A stretch of 64,000 nucleotides of DNA from Nitrospinota bacterium (lineage in GTDB: Bacteria > 2-12-FULL-45-22 > JACOWJ01). Both the position numbers and the translations under genes were made by a program. Under the pieces are notes generated by a model, which was not told where the DNA came from, made no database searches, and worked only from the letters and a program-made list of their open reading frames with translations. Positions 10,127 through 20,409 of the stretch are shown here, in pieces (positions within the stretch are counted from its first letter, which is position 1; the number at the start of each line of letters is the position of its first letter). The stretch is taken from positions 19,335-83,334 of the forward strand of contig JACOWJ010000029.1 in NCBI GenBank assembly GCA_016176845.1. The letters run 5' to 3'.

Positions 10127-11169
10127 TCGCTCCTCTGGAGCAGCTTCCGCCGGATCTTGCAAAAATACCGCTCCGCCGTGCGGGCCACCAGGAGGACCAG
10201 GGAGGCCCCGCCCGGCAGGCGGAGGACCCCGCGGAGCACGGCGCGCATCCAGCCGGGGAGGAAGAGGCGCATGATCTCATCCTCCAGGGAGAGATAAAAC
10301 TGGGACGAGCCCGGGTCCCCCTGGCGTCCTGCGCGCCCTCGGAGCTGATGATCGATGCGCCGGGACTCGTGCCGCACGCTGCCGATCACGTGCAGCCCGC
10401 CCAGGAGGATGTCGGTTCCTCGGCCGGCCATGTTGGTCGCGATGGTCACGGCCCCGAATCGACCCGCGTTGGCCACCACCTGGGCCTCCTCGGCATCCTG
10501 CTTGGCGTTCAGGATCCGGTGGGGGACATTGCGTCGGGCCAGCTGCTCGCTCAGGCGCTCCGAGTCGGCCACGGAGATCGTCCCCACCAGCACGGGTCGC
10601 CCCAGGGCATGCCAGTGGCTGATCTCGTCCACGATGGCGTAATGGAGCTCCCGCTGGATCCGCTCGGCTGGTGGGACTTCCGATCCGTGGAGGAGATAGT
10701 CGAAGAAATTGCCCCCGTTCAGGGTCTGCTGCAAGAGCTCTCCCCTGGAGCGGGGGAGGTGGTCGCGGAGATAGTCAAATCCGAATTCCTTGTTGCTGCC
10801 GTAGGAGACCTCATCCCGGTAGGCCTGCCGCCGTTCCAGGTGGGGTCTCCCGTGGAGGAGGACGCCGGTGCTGAGGCCCAGGAATTGATAAACGGGGCCC
10901 AGCAAGTCCCGGTCGCGTTGGGCCAGGTAATCGTTCGTCGTGACCACATGGACCCCCTTGCCGGCCAAGCCGTTCAGGTAGGCGGGGAGGGAGGCCACCA
11001 GGGTCTTCCCTTCGCCGGTGGCCATCTCGGCGATCTTGCCCTGATGGAGGGCGATCCCTCCGAGCAGTTGCACCGGGAAGAGGCGCATCCCCAGAATCCG
11101 GTGGATCGCTTCGCGAACCACGGCGAAGGCTTCGGGCAGGAGGGCTCGCCACGGTAAACATGGGCACAC
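10120..11169 (-). pseudogene. SecA preprotein translocase ATPase relic with large in-frame deletion
   Basis: EMATGEGKTLVASLPAYLNGL, VHVVTTNDYLAQRD, FGFDYLRDHL, then YAIVDE joined directly to HALGRPVLVGTISVADSE, NMAGRGTDI, DHQLRGRAGRQGDPGSSQFYLSLED. Confidence 0.85.
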
Positions 11170-11637
11170 ATAGCGTGATCGCAGCGAAGATCAAAATAAG
11201 CACAGCACGCCAGCGCATCAGCTGGGATCCTCTTTATATTTGCCATATTTTTTCTGTTCTGTTTCCATAATTGATGCTCACTCAATAAATGTGGGTGTGT
11301 TCTCGAGTATAAACCCGATGCCTTCGAAGATATTGGTATTTTGTAGAAGCAAAGAAAGTGCCAAGACTCCACAAAACTCAAATTGGTCCTCGTCGAAGCT
11401 GTCAAGGGCTTCCTTGTGGCTCACCCGGATCCAACATTGAGGCTTGTTATGGCCATTTTTTTCTTCGCTAAGAAAAAATTTCATGGAAAAAAATTCAATC
11501 GGTCAAATCACTTTGGGTAAGACCGAACAAAATGACAGAATTGTAATCTTCCTGTAAGCCTGCCGTTAGGGCGCGTATGGTATTTATATCTTCTCAAATC
11601 TGGCCCCCTCAAATGCTTCAAATTCCGGCGAGACATG

Positions 11638-11900
11638 AGAATGAGCAAGGCCTTCGTCACCATACCGACCTACAACGGGCATGAAGGAGTCGGCCCTCTT
11701 TTACACCGGACGGCAGGGCCAGGTCCTTCGGAGCCGCCAGGAGCTGGTGGGCTACCTCCAGGGGGGCAAGAGGGTTTACTGTTTGATGGAAAAGCGAAGA
11801 TACCGCAGGCTGGATGACGCGCTGAAGCGAAGGATGAGGGTCGTCGCCCGTGAGGGCGACATTTGCTGTTGGCCACGCCCAAGTAATGCGGTCTCGATAA
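11638..11900 (+). pseudogene. Glycosyltransferase remnants: GT2 N-terminus next to a GT39/ArnT-like C-terminal tail
   Basis: MSKAFVTIPTYN (GT2-like start) followed in another frame by GYLQGGKRVYCLMEKRRYRRLDDALKRRMRVVAREGD. Confidence 0.45.
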
Positions 11901-11904
11901 AGGG

Positions 11905-12888
11905 GTGCATCTCTTGTCCGATCTGGAACGATTTTCCCTCAAGCGGGAGCTGATCAGGAAAAGGACGTTGCTCTCCGCCCTGATTTGCGCCCTCTTGCTC
12001 TCCCTCTTTCTCTCCCGGGTGAGTTTCTCAGAAACCGGGCGGGCCCTCTGGCGGGCCAGGCTTGCCTTCCTCTTCCTGGCCTTCCTCTCCCACTACCTGG
12101 CCTATCTCTTCCGGGGACACCGCTGGAAACGAATCGTGTCACGCCTGGGCTTCCAGGGAAGAAGCCTGGACCTGGCCAGAATCATCCTGCTCTTCCAGTC
12201 CCTCGACTGTGTGATCCCGGCCCGGCTGGGGGACCTCTATGGGGCCCATCTGATGAAGCTCAACTTCTCGCTGAGCCGCTCCTCTTCGTTGGGCTCGATC
12301 TTCCTCTGGCGCATCCTGGATGCCCTGGTGATGTTCTCCCTGATCCTGCTCACGACCCTTCTGCTCTTCGGGCGGCGGGTGCCTGCAGAGCTGGCCTTCC
12401 TCTTGCACGCCGTCCAGGTGGGAGCCCTGCTGATCCCTGTTCTGGCCGTATCGCTCCTGGTCGGCCGGAAGACGATCCTGCCCCGCCTCCCCCTCGGAAA
12501 GCGGTTGAGGCGGGCCGTGGATTCCTTTGGAGGAGGGCTGAAGCCGGAGATGAGCGCCCTTCCCTTTCTCCTGCTCTCCACCGGCCTGGTCTGGCTGTTG
12601 GAGATGGGAAGGCTCTACTTTATCTGCTGTGCCTTCTCTTTGCGGCTCAGCCCGGTCGAGGTGGCCTTCGTCTCGCTGGCGGCGACCCTGTCTACCGCCA
12701 TTCCCTTGACCCCTGCGGGCCTGGGAGCCGTCGAGTTGATCATGGTGAAGCTGCTGACCCTGGTGCGCGTGGATGGGGCCCTGGTCTATCCGATCACGAT
12801 GCTGGATCGGGCCATTGCCCATTGGAGCCAGATCCTCCTGGGAGCCCTCTGCTTTGGCTTCTCGGGAGGATTGAAGGTCAGGGATTGA
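11905..12888 (+). CDS. Lysylphosphatidylglycerol synthase TM-region / UPF0104 (AglD-like) integral membrane protein
   Basis: Multiple TM segments; RGHRWKRIVSRLGF, GDLYGAHLMK, TAIPLTPAGLGAVELIMVKLL. Confidence 0.8.
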   Translation: MHLLSDLERFSLKRELIRKRTLLSALICALLLSLFLSRVSFSETGRALWRARLAFLFLAFLSHYLAYLFRGHRWKRIVSRLGFQGRSLDLARIILLFQSLDCVIPARLGDLYGAHLMKLNFSLSRSSSLGSIFLWRILDALVMFSLILLTTLLLFGRRVPAELAFLLHAVQVGALLIPVLAVSLLVGRKTILPRLPLGKRLRRAVDSFGGGLKPEMSALPFLLLSTGLVWLLEMGRLYFICCAFSLRLSPVEVAFVSLAATLSTAIPLTPAGLGAVELIMVKLLTLVRVDGALVYPITMLDRAIAHWSQILLGALCFGFSGGLKVRD

Positions 12889-13654
12889 TGAAAAACCTGG
12901 AAATACTGTGGTGGAATATGAAGATCTCAGAACAACTCAGTTGTACCGGCGCTTTCTTTTTTCGATGAAGAGGGCATCTCCCCCTGTTGCTCCTTCCGGT
13001 ATTCCTCTTGAGCTTTATCGGATACGAGTATCCCTTCGGCTCCCACAAGCTTGACTTGCTATGGGAGATCGGCTGCCTCCTGGTCTCGATGCTGGGGCTT
13101 TCCGTCCGGATCTTGACCAGTGGAACGGTCCCCGCCGGAACCTCCGGACGCAATACGAAGAGGCAAAAAGCGGATGCCTTAAATACCACGGGGGTCTATT
13201 CGATTGTTCGCCATCCCCTTTACCTGGGGAACTACCTGATCGCTTTGGGGGTCTCTCTCTTCCCCCGATCCTGGTTCTTGCCGATCATCGTATCGCTGGC
13301 GTTCATCCTTTATACGAGAGGATCATCTTTGCCGAGGAGGAGTATCTGGAAAGCAAATTTGGGGATCAATACCGGCAGTGGGCAGAGAGAGTCCCGACGA
13401 TCATTCCGCGATTTAAGTCTTATCAACCGGCGGAGTTGTCATTCAGCTGGAGGGCTGCTCTAAGACGGGAATTCTACGGAGCGGTTGTGATCATTACGAC
13501 GTTCTTTATCCTGGAAGTGATTGCGGACCTCATCGCATGTGGAGAGTTTCGATTGGATCCCTTTTGGACACCTTTATTTGTGATGGGTGTCGTTTTCTTT
13601 CTAATGATGAGAGTGCTTAAGAAGAAGATGCGTTGCGTGAGAGCTAAAGGGTGA
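12888..13654 (+). pseudogene. Isoprenylcysteine carboxyl methyltransferase (ICMT/PEMT)-like gene broken by frameshifts
   Basis: NTTGVYSIVRHPLYLGNYLIALGVSLF in frame of 12987..13463, continuing as YERIIFAEEEYLESKFGDQYRQWAERVPTIIPRF in frame of 13061..13654; also an in-frame stop near 12966. Confidence 0.75.
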
Positions 13655-13864
13655 GAGATATCCTGAGATTTTCGTAGAAGAAAGGAATCTCTTGTCACCC
13701 TCTCCCCCCTCCTGATCGGCTTGCGCCTTCCCGAGTTGGTTCTCCAGCTGAAACTAAAGCCCATCCTCGCAATTCCTCTTGATTTGGCGGGGGCGATTCC
13801 CTATACTTAGCGAACCAAGGGGGGGAAGGCCTCTCTGGAATGGGAGGTTATTCCCTTTCAACCT

Positions 13865-15289
13865 TTGCCACCTGGATCACCTTTTTCCCGAGGAGGGCAA
13901 ACGATCATGTTCGAGGATCTGAGAAGCTTCATCGAGGGGCTGGAGAAGGCCGGGGAGTTGATCCGCATCCAGGAGGAGCTCTCGCCGGTCTACGAGATCC
14001 CGGGGGCCATCCGTCAGGTGGACAAGAGGATGGGCAGCGCCGTCCTCTTCGAGAAAGTCCAGGGCTTCTCCGTTCCCGTCGTAGGAAACCTTCTGGGAAG
14101 GCGGCGGCGCCTGGCCCTGGCCCTGCGAGTCCCGGAGGAGGAGCTGGCCCAGACTTACTCCGCTCGCAGGCAGAGGCTCATCCCGCCTCAACGGGTCGAG
14201 CATGGCCCGGTCCAGGAGGTGGTGATCTCCCAGAATATCCAGATCTCCCGGGCGATCCCCGTCCTGACCCATCACCAGAAGGACGCGGGCCCTTATTTCA
14301 CCAGTGCCACCACCCTGGCCAAAGACCCCGTCACGGGGGTCCGGGGGATGGGGATCCATCGCATTCAGGTGAAGGGAGACGATACCCTGGGGATCTTCCT
14401 GGCTACCCCGCCGCTCTCCCATTTCCTGCGGAAGGCCGAGGAGCGGGATCAGCCCCTGGAGATTGCGCTGGCGGTGGGATTGGACCCCATCACCTTCTTC
14501 TCTTCGGTCGTTTGGGCCCCAGAAGGGGTGGACAAGTTTGAGATCGCGGGCGGCCTGGCCCAGCAGCCCATCGAGCTGGTCAAAGCCCGATCGGTCGATC
14601 TGGAGGTGCCCGCGCGGGCCGAGTTCGTCCTCGAGGGCTCCATCCTTCCTCACCGGCGGGAAAAAGAGGGTCCCTTTGGCGAATCCACCGGCTATTACTT
14701 CTCCTTCGACAACCCGGTGGCCCAGATCCGGACCATCACCCACCGGCGTAACCCCGTCTACCATGCCCTGATGCCCTTTGCCAGCGAGGAATCGGTGCTA
14801 ATCGACATCTCCTGGGAGATGGACCATCTCAAGATGGTCCAGGAAGCCCTGCCTAAGGTCCGGCGGATGCACTTGCGCAATCTGGGGGAGATCGCCCTCC
14901 TCCAGATCGCCAAAGACTCGGAGGGGGATGTTGCCGAGATCTTCCGCTATCTGTTGCCTTCCAACCCCTTCGTCAAGGTGGCCATCGTGGTGGATACCGA
15001 TGTGGACATCACCGATCCCCAGGAGGTGGAATGGGCGGTGGCCACCCGCGTCCGCCCTCAGCAGGACCTGACGGTGATGACGGACCTGCCTGGGGTGATG
15101 ATTGACCCTTCGACCACCGGAGGGGAGCGGACTGCCCGCGAATCCCTCCTGATCACCCGCACGTCCAAGCTGGGCATCGATGCCACGGTGCCCCTGAACG
15201 AGCGGGAACGGTACGAGAAGATCGATATCCCCGAAGCGGTCAAGGCCAGGGTGGCCCAGATCGTGTCGAAATACGAACGAAAGGGTTAG
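13865..15289 (+). CDS. ubiD: UbiD family decarboxylase
   Basis: FEDLRSFIEGLEKAGELIRI, GNLLGRRRRLALAL, GPFGESTGYYF, MTDLPGVMIDPST; UbiX homolog at 24029. Actual start about 13907. Confidence 0.9.
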   Translation: MPPGSPFSRGGQTIMFEDLRSFIEGLEKAGELIRIQEELSPVYEIPGAIRQVDKRMGSAVLFEKVQGFSVPVVGNLLGRRRRLALALRVPEEELAQTYSARRQRLIPPQRVEHGPVQEVVISQNIQISRAIPVLTHHQKDAGPYFTSATTLAKDPVTGVRGMGIHRIQVKGDDTLGIFLATPPLSHFLRKAEERDQPLEIALAVGLDPITFFSSVVWAPEGVDKFEIAGGLAQQPIELVKARSVDLEVPARAEFVLEGSILPHRREKEGPFGESTGYYFSFDNPVAQIRTITHRRNPVYHALMPFASEESVLIDISWEMDHLKMVQEALPKVRRMHLRNLGEIALLQIAKDSEGDVAEIFRYLLPSNPFVKVAIVVDTDVDITDPQEVEWAVATRVRPQQDLTVMTDLPGVMIDPSTTGGERTARESLLITRTSKLGIDATVPLNERERYEKIDIPEAVKARVAQIVSKYERKG

Positions 15290-15342
15290 GAATCTAAGTT
15301 CTTGCTGCTCACTTGCTATCGAGGAGGAACCTCATGCTGAAA

Positions 15343-15732
15343 CGCTTGATCCTGTTTGGGCTGGTGATCTGCTTGCTCGATTTTGCGGTGTCTTCCGGGG
15401 TGGGAGCGGAACAGCCTGCGCCGCCACCGGCGACGCCAGCGGAGCGGAGCACGGCCGCCGAGGTCGGCCTGGGAGCCGGCAGTGCCCTTCTTACCCTGGT
15501 CTATGGCCCGGTCAAGATCGGCTATTGCCTCTTGGGGACAATCACCGGGGGGATGGCCTATGTCGTGACGGCCGGCAACCGCGAGGTGGCCCTGAGGATC
15601 ATCGAGCCGGCCGTGCGGGGGACCTACGTAATCACCCCGGCCATCCTGACCGGGGAGGAGGATTGGCACTTCGTGGGTCCCTCCCGCGCCCAGGAGGAGA
15701 AGCGGAAGGAGGTGGCGCCCTCGAAGCCTTGA
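15343..15732 (+). CDS. Small secreted/membrane protein of unknown function
   Basis: MLKRLILFGLVICLLDFAVSSGVGA signal-like N-terminus and one hydrophobic segment. Confidence 0.5.
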   Translation, partial: RLILFGLVICLLDFAVSSGVGAEQPAPPPATPAERSTAAEVGLGAGSALLTLVYGPVKIGYCLLGTITGGMAYVVTAGNREVALRIIEPAVRGTYVITPAILTGEEDWHFVGPSRAQEEKRKEVAPSKP

Positions 15733-15868
15733 GGTGAGACAGCGGGGCAGCCATGGCGGGACGGGATATGGCCGCCCCTTGAAAAATTGCAAAATGCAAA
15801 ATGCAAAGTGCAAAATGAAGGAATTTTTCATTTTTCAATTTGCATTTTACATTGGAGCGAAGCGACTA

Positions 15869-16612
15869 ATGCGGGCCACACTGTTCATCACCTGTCTGGT
15901 GGACCAGTTCTTCCCCGAGGTGGGGGAGGCGATGGTCGGAGTCCTGAGCCGCTTGGGCGTAGAGCTGGAGTTCCCCGAAGAGCAGACTTGCTGCGGCCAG
16001 CCGGCCTTCAACGGGGGGTTCCGGCGTGAGGCCGCGCGGGTCGCTCGCCATTTCATCTCCGTCTTTGAGGGGAAGGAGTGCATCGTGGCCCCCTCCGGCT
16101 CCTGCACCAGCATGGTGAAGCACTTCTACCCGGAGTTGTTTCGGGATCAACCCCGCTGGCGGGAGCGGGCGGAGGCCCTCTCCTCCCGGATCCACGAGTT
16201 CTCGGAGTTCCTGGTGCGGGTCCTGGGGGTCGAGGACGTGGGAGCCCGCTACGCTCTCCCGGGTGGTGCGGCGGGGAGCACCCGGGTGGCCTACCACGAC
16301 TCCTGCCATCTCCTGCGAGAGCTGGGCATTTCAGAGGAACCCCGGCGCCTGATCCGGTCAGTCCAGGGAGTCGAGCTGGTAGATCTCAGCCGGTCTCCGG
16401 CCTGCTGCGGGTTCGGAGGCATTTTCTCCGTCAAGTACCCGCACATCTCCGGGGCGATCCTCCAGGAGAAGATCGAGGCCATCCGGGAGAGCGGGGCCGA
16501 GGTGGTGGTGGCCAACGACATGGGCTGTCTGATGCATATCGCGGGGGGCCTCAGCCGACAGGGGATTCCGTTAAAAGCAATGCATCTGGCCGAACTGTTG
16601 AACGGCGCTTGA
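15869..16612 (+). CDS. lutA: LutA-type (Fe-S)-binding protein (CCG domains)
   Basis: MRATLFITCLVDQFFPEVGEAMVGVL, TCCGQPAFNGG, YHDSCHLLREL, CCGFGGIFSVKYPHIS. Confidence 0.9.
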   Translation: MRATLFITCLVDQFFPEVGEAMVGVLSRLGVELEFPEEQTCCGQPAFNGGFRREAARVARHFISVFEGKECIVAPSGSCTSMVKHFYPELFRDQPRWRERAEALSSRIHEFSEFLVRVLGVEDVGARYALPGGAAGSTRVAYHDSCHLLRELGISEEPRRLIRSVQGVELVDLSRSPACCGFGGIFSVKYPHISGAILQEKIEAIRESGAEVVVANDMGCLMHIAGGLSRQGIPLKAMHLAELLNGA

Positions 16613-16633
16613 TCCAGATCGGGTAGGGAGATC

Positions 16634-18838
16634 ATGGAGGTTCGGACGGATCAGTTTTACCGGAGCGCGGGAAAGGCCCTGCAAGACCAGCGGCTGCAGC
16701 GGGCCCTACACAACGCCACCTCCCGTTTCCTGGGGCAGCGGGAGGCGGCCTTCGCTGAGCTCCCGAACGGGGAGCTCCTCCGGGTGAAGGCCCGGGAGAT
16801 CAAAGAGGAGACCTGCCGGAGGCTGGAGGAGCACCTGGACCGGCTGGAGAGGTCGGTCAGCCAGGCGGGAGGGGTGGTCTTCCGGGCCCGGGACGGGGAG
16901 GAGGCCTGCCGTTACATCCTGGAGCTGGCCCTGAGGCATGGGGTGAAGCGGGTCGTCAAGAGCAAGTCGATGACCTCGGAGGAGATCGGGCTCAACGAAG
17001 CCCTGGAGCGGGCCGGGATCGAACCGGTGGAGACGGACCTGGGGGAGTACATCGTCCAGTTGGCCGGCGAGAAACCCTCCCACATCATGGTCCCCGCCAT
17101 CCATAAGTCTAAGGAGGAGGTCGCGGAGCTGTTCGCGGAGCGGCTGGGAGCCGAACGGTCCACGGAGATCGCCAGGCTGACCCGCATCGCCCGGGCGACG
17201 CTGCGTGAGAAGTTCTTGACCGCCGGGATGGGGATCAGCGGGGCCAACTTTGCCGTAGCCGAGACGGGGACGGTCACCGTGTTGGAAAACGAGGGGAATG
17301 CCCGTCTCTGCACAACGCTTCCTCCCATCCATGTGGCCCTCGTGGGGATGGAGAAGGTCATCCCGACCCTGGAGGACCTCCCCGTTTTCCTGAAGCTGCT
17401 GCCCCGCAGCGCCACCGGCCAGAAGATCTCGAGCTACGTCTCCCTGATCACGGGCCCCCGGAGGGAGGCCGAAGCGGATGGGCCGGGGGAGTTTCATCTG
17501 GTCCTCCTGGACAATGGCCGCTCTCGCCTCCTGCAGGACCCATATCTCCGGGAAGCCCTCTATTGCCTGAAGTGTGGAGCATGCCTGAACGTCTGTCCAG
17601 TCTACCAAAAGGTGGGCGGGCATGCCTATGGGTGGGTCTACCCAGGCCCCATCGGGTCGGTCCTGACCCCTCATTTCGTCGGGCTTCGCCAGGCTCGGGA
17701 TCTGCCCTGTGCCTCCACCCTTTGCGGGGCCTGCCGGGAAGTCTGCCCGGTCCAGATCGACATCCCCGGGCTCCTGCTGCGATTACGGGGGGACCTGGCC
17801 GGAGGAAAGCGACAGCCCTCCCCTTCTCTGCCCCCTGGGCGAGGTTTTCGGACAACTTTTGGTTGGCCGGAGGCGACGGACCTTCTTGCGCCCTGGGGCG
17901 CGGCCCCCTGGGGGGAACGGGTGCTGATGGCCCTTTGGGCCGCCATCATGCGGAGCCCGAATCGTTACCGCCTGACCTCTCGCTGGGTTTCCTGGCTGCA
18001 GCGTCCCTGGGTCCGGGAAGGGAAGATCCGGCGGCTGCCCTCCCCGCTCTCCGGCTGGACTCAAAATCGCGACTTTCCTGCGGTGGCCCGCCGGCCTTTT
18101 CGGGAGAGATGGAAGGAGCTGTCGGCAGGGGAGCAGGGGGGGGGAAGGGCGAGGGAACAGAGGGGCGGAGGGGCGGAGGGGCGGAGGAGCAGAGGAGTCC
18201 CTCAATCCCCCAGCCCTCCGGCTTTCCAGCTCCCCGGATCAGAAAACAGGGCAGAGGAAGGCATGGGGGAGGGAAAGAGCTCCCTGATCCAGCAGTTGGA
18301 GCGGGAGCTCGGCCGGGTCGGAGGGAAGCTCCATCGGGTTAGATCCTCCGAGGAAGCGTGCCTCTGCCTGCGGGAACTGGCCCAAAGCTACCAGGTCAAG
18401 CGTGTGGTCCGCTGGAATGAGGCTCCTCCCCTGGAAGCGGTGGAGATCGACCGGGCCTTCGAGGGGCTGGAGATCGAGGTGATTCCTGGCAGCGGAGAGG
18501 CTCCCGAGAGGCTGGCCGGGGCCGAGATGGGCCTCACCGGCGCCGAGTACGCCCTGGCCGATACCGGCACGCTGGTCCTGGTGGCCCGAGAAGGGCAGGG
18601 GAGAGCGGTCTCCCTGCTGCCCTGGGTCCATGTAGCCTGGCTAGCTGCCGACCGCGTCCTGCCCGGGCTCGAGGATCTCTTCGCCCGGGTTGGGGACGCC
18701 CGGCTGGCCGCCGCCAGCAGTTGCCTCACCTTCATCACCGGCCCCAGCCGGACGGCGGACATCGAGCTCACCCTGACCATCGGGGTCCACGGGCCCGGGG
18801 AGCTGCACTTGATTCTGATCGAATTCGGCCGAACTTGA
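16634..18838 (+). CDS. LutB-LutC fusion: iron-sulfur LUD protein fused to a second LUD domain
   Basis: LutB features (CLKCGACLNVCPVYQKVGGHAYGWVYPGPIG, CGACREVCPVQI) then low-complexity linker then LutC-like LUD (GLTGAEYALADTGTLVL...FITGPSRTADIELTLTIGVHGPGELHLILIE). Confidence 0.88.
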   Translation: MEVRTDQFYRSAGKALQDQRLQRALHNATSRFLGQREAAFAELPNGELLRVKAREIKEETCRRLEEHLDRLERSVSQAGGVVFRARDGEEACRYILELALRHGVKRVVKSKSMTSEEIGLNEALERAGIEPVETDLGEYIVQLAGEKPSHIMVPAIHKSKEEVAELFAERLGAERSTEIARLTRIARATLREKFLTAGMGISGANFAVAETGTVTVLENEGNARLCTTLPPIHVALVGMEKVIPTLEDLPVFLKLLPRSATGQKISSYVSLITGPRREAEADGPGEFHLVLLDNGRSRLLQDPYLREALYCLKCGACLNVCPVYQKVGGHAYGWVYPGPIGSVLTPHFVGLRQARDLPCASTLCGACREVCPVQIDIPGLLLRLRGDLAGGKRQPSPSLPPGRGFRTTFGWPEATDLLAPWGAAPWGERVLMALWAAIMRSPNRYRLTSRWVSWLQRPWVREGKIRRLPSPLSGWTQNRDFPAVARRPFRERWKELSAGEQGGGRAREQRGGGAEGRRSRGVPQSPSPPAFQLPGSENRAEEGMGEGKSSLIQQLERELGRVGGKLHRVRSSEEACLCLRELAQSYQVKRVVRWNEAPPLEAVEIDRAFEGLEIEVIPGSGEAPERLAGAEMGLTGAEYALADTGTLVLVAREGQGRAVSLLPWVHVAWLAADRVLPGLEDLFARVGDARLAAASSCLTFITGPSRTADIELTLTIGVHGPGELHLILIEFGRT
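18130..18205. repeat. G-rich low-complexity tandem (GGGGCGGA)n in the lutB-lutC linker
   Basis: gaggggcggaggggcggaggggcggaggagcagagg. Confidence 0.8.
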
Positions 18839-18925
18839 TCGTATAGGAAAACCCGAGTTATCCTGATTTAGAGATTCCCGGATTCTGGACCTCTCCCTCT
18901 TCTCCCCGGTCCGCCATCGCCTGGG

Positions 18926-19894
18926 CTATGGCGATCGGGTGGCGATGATCTTGAGCGGCAGCTTCTTAATCCGGCATCTAAATTCGTCGCACTCCCCCTG
19001 GATGAGCGTCCACTGGAGGGTCAGTTTGCCGCTCTTCGGCTCGTACTTTCCTTTGATCTTCTCTGCAAATAAAAAAGTCTCTTCTTCATCGCTGGCCACG
19101 AACTCACCGTGGACCATCTGGTTCTTTGAGTTCAGCAAGAACTGGCCCGAGAGCGACAAGTCGCCCTCGGGGGCCGGCGGCAGCGTGCCGGAGATGGAAT
19201 AGAAGCCCGGTGTAGGGGGGATAGGCTCCTCAAATATTAAATCGGTGAGATCGTCCGTACCGACCGTAAAGTCCATCGTTCCCTTGATCTTGCCAAAGGA
19301 TACGGAACCGCTCCAGTCCCCGGACAGATCCACATCATTCGCAGTAGCAGACCAGCGCCTGGCAGTGAGGGAACCCTTCTCGATGATTTTCCCCTCGAAT
19401 TCGTCCTCTATTTCTCCTGACCAACGGATGCTCAGCGATGTACGGGCGCCGTTGGCTTTGGCCGTGAGGGAGTCGAGGATGGCAAAGAAATTCTCCTCAC
19501 CCCTTGTCAGAACGACCTCTTTGCCCTCCTTGCGGACTTCGTAGGTACCCGTGGCTGACGTGATTGAGAAGAGAGCAGAAGAGTAGTACCAGGCAGCTTT
19601 CCAGTTGCGGTCGTCGTCAAGCACCAGCGTGCCGAGCAATTTGCCCTTATCTGTCTCCCTGATTTTCCTCCCAGATTCATCCACAAATTCTTCTATCGTA
19701 GTAGCGCTTCCTGTAATATCCCAATTGCCGGCAAAAGAATCCCCCTGCGCAGACGCGGGGGAAGGCAGGCCGACCAGGCTGGTCAGCACCAACAGGGTCA
19801 CCGTCACCGCGCTCAGGAGCACGCAAAGCGTCCGAAATGTCCGATGAGCTCGATCGAGTCTTCTCTGGGGGAAATCTTCCGCTTTCTTCTTCAT
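18926..19894 (-). CDS. Secreted protein of unknown function
   Basis: Signal peptide (LLSAVTVTLLVLTSLVGLPSPASA); no recognised domain. Confidence 0.5.
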   Translation of the reverse strand: MKKKAEDFPQRRLDRAHRTFRTLCVLLSAVTVTLLVLTSLVGLPSPASAQGDSFAGNWDITGSATTIEEFVDESGRKIRETDKGKLLGTLVLDDDRNWKAAWYYSSALFSITSATGTYEVRKEGKEVVLTRGEENFFAILDSLTAKANGARTSLSIRWSGEIEDEFEGKIIEKGSLTARRWSATANDVDLSGDWSGSVSFGKIKGTMDFTVGTDDLTDLIFEEPIPPTPGFYSISGTLPPAPEGDLSLSGQFLLNSKNQMVHGEFVASDEEETFLFAEKIKGKYEPKSGKLTLQWTLIQGECDEFRCRIKKLPLKIIATRSP

Positions 19895-20230
19895 GGCTCC
19901 TTTCTCCTTTCTACAGCTCTACAGCCGCCAACCCTCACTTCAGCAATCTGCTCCAATCCCTTTGCCTGCGAGTCAGCCACACACGGTGGCCGTCCAGCAG
20001 GCCCTTTTGTATCACAGCCCGTCTGATCGGTCAACGGGTTATTTCGCGTATTTCCTCACCCCCAGTTTACCCGGGAGCTCCTGGCCGAGGGGGCGGTTTG
20101 GTCGTTGATAGTCGTTGATAAATGTGGGAAGGTTGTGTATAGTGGAAAAGGCGGGTTGCCAAGAAAGGCCAAAGCGGTCAAGGCGCTAGGGAGAGGGGGA
20201 CTTGGGGCGGACATCGAGCTCACCCTGACC

Positions 20231-20309
20231 TTAGTACAACTCCACGTAAATAAGTATCCAAAATAGCCTGAAGAATAAATGGATACTTTATTGTGTGGAG
20301 GTGTACTTA
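20231..20309. mobile_element. MITE-like palindromic element A, copy 2
   Basis: TTAGTACAACTCCACGTAAATAAGTATCC...GGATACTTTATTGTGTGGAGGTGTACTTA inverted ends. Confidence 0.75.
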
Positions 20310-20336
20310 GTACACCTTGGCGAAAGTTTCTCGCTG

Positions 20337-20409
20337 GTTTAGATTGCTTCGTCGCTTGCGCTCCTCGCAATGGCCTGTCCCTGTCATTGCGAGCGCAGCG
20401 AAGCAATCC
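20337..20409. repeat. GAAGCAATC palindromic repeat (family E)
   Basis: GATTGCTTCGTCGCTTGCGCTCCTCGCAATG...CATTGCGAGCGCAGCGAAGCAATC; similar at 50478-50549. Confidence 0.75.

Noticed and set aside
11278-11484. 68-aa minus-strand ORF MKFFLSEEKNGHNKPQCWIRVSHKEALDSFDEDQFEF...
   Set aside because: Looks protein-like, but too little evidence to assign; possible small immunity-like protein, left uncalled
13877-14764. Minus-strand ORF opposite ubiD
   Set aside because: Antisense shadow ORF
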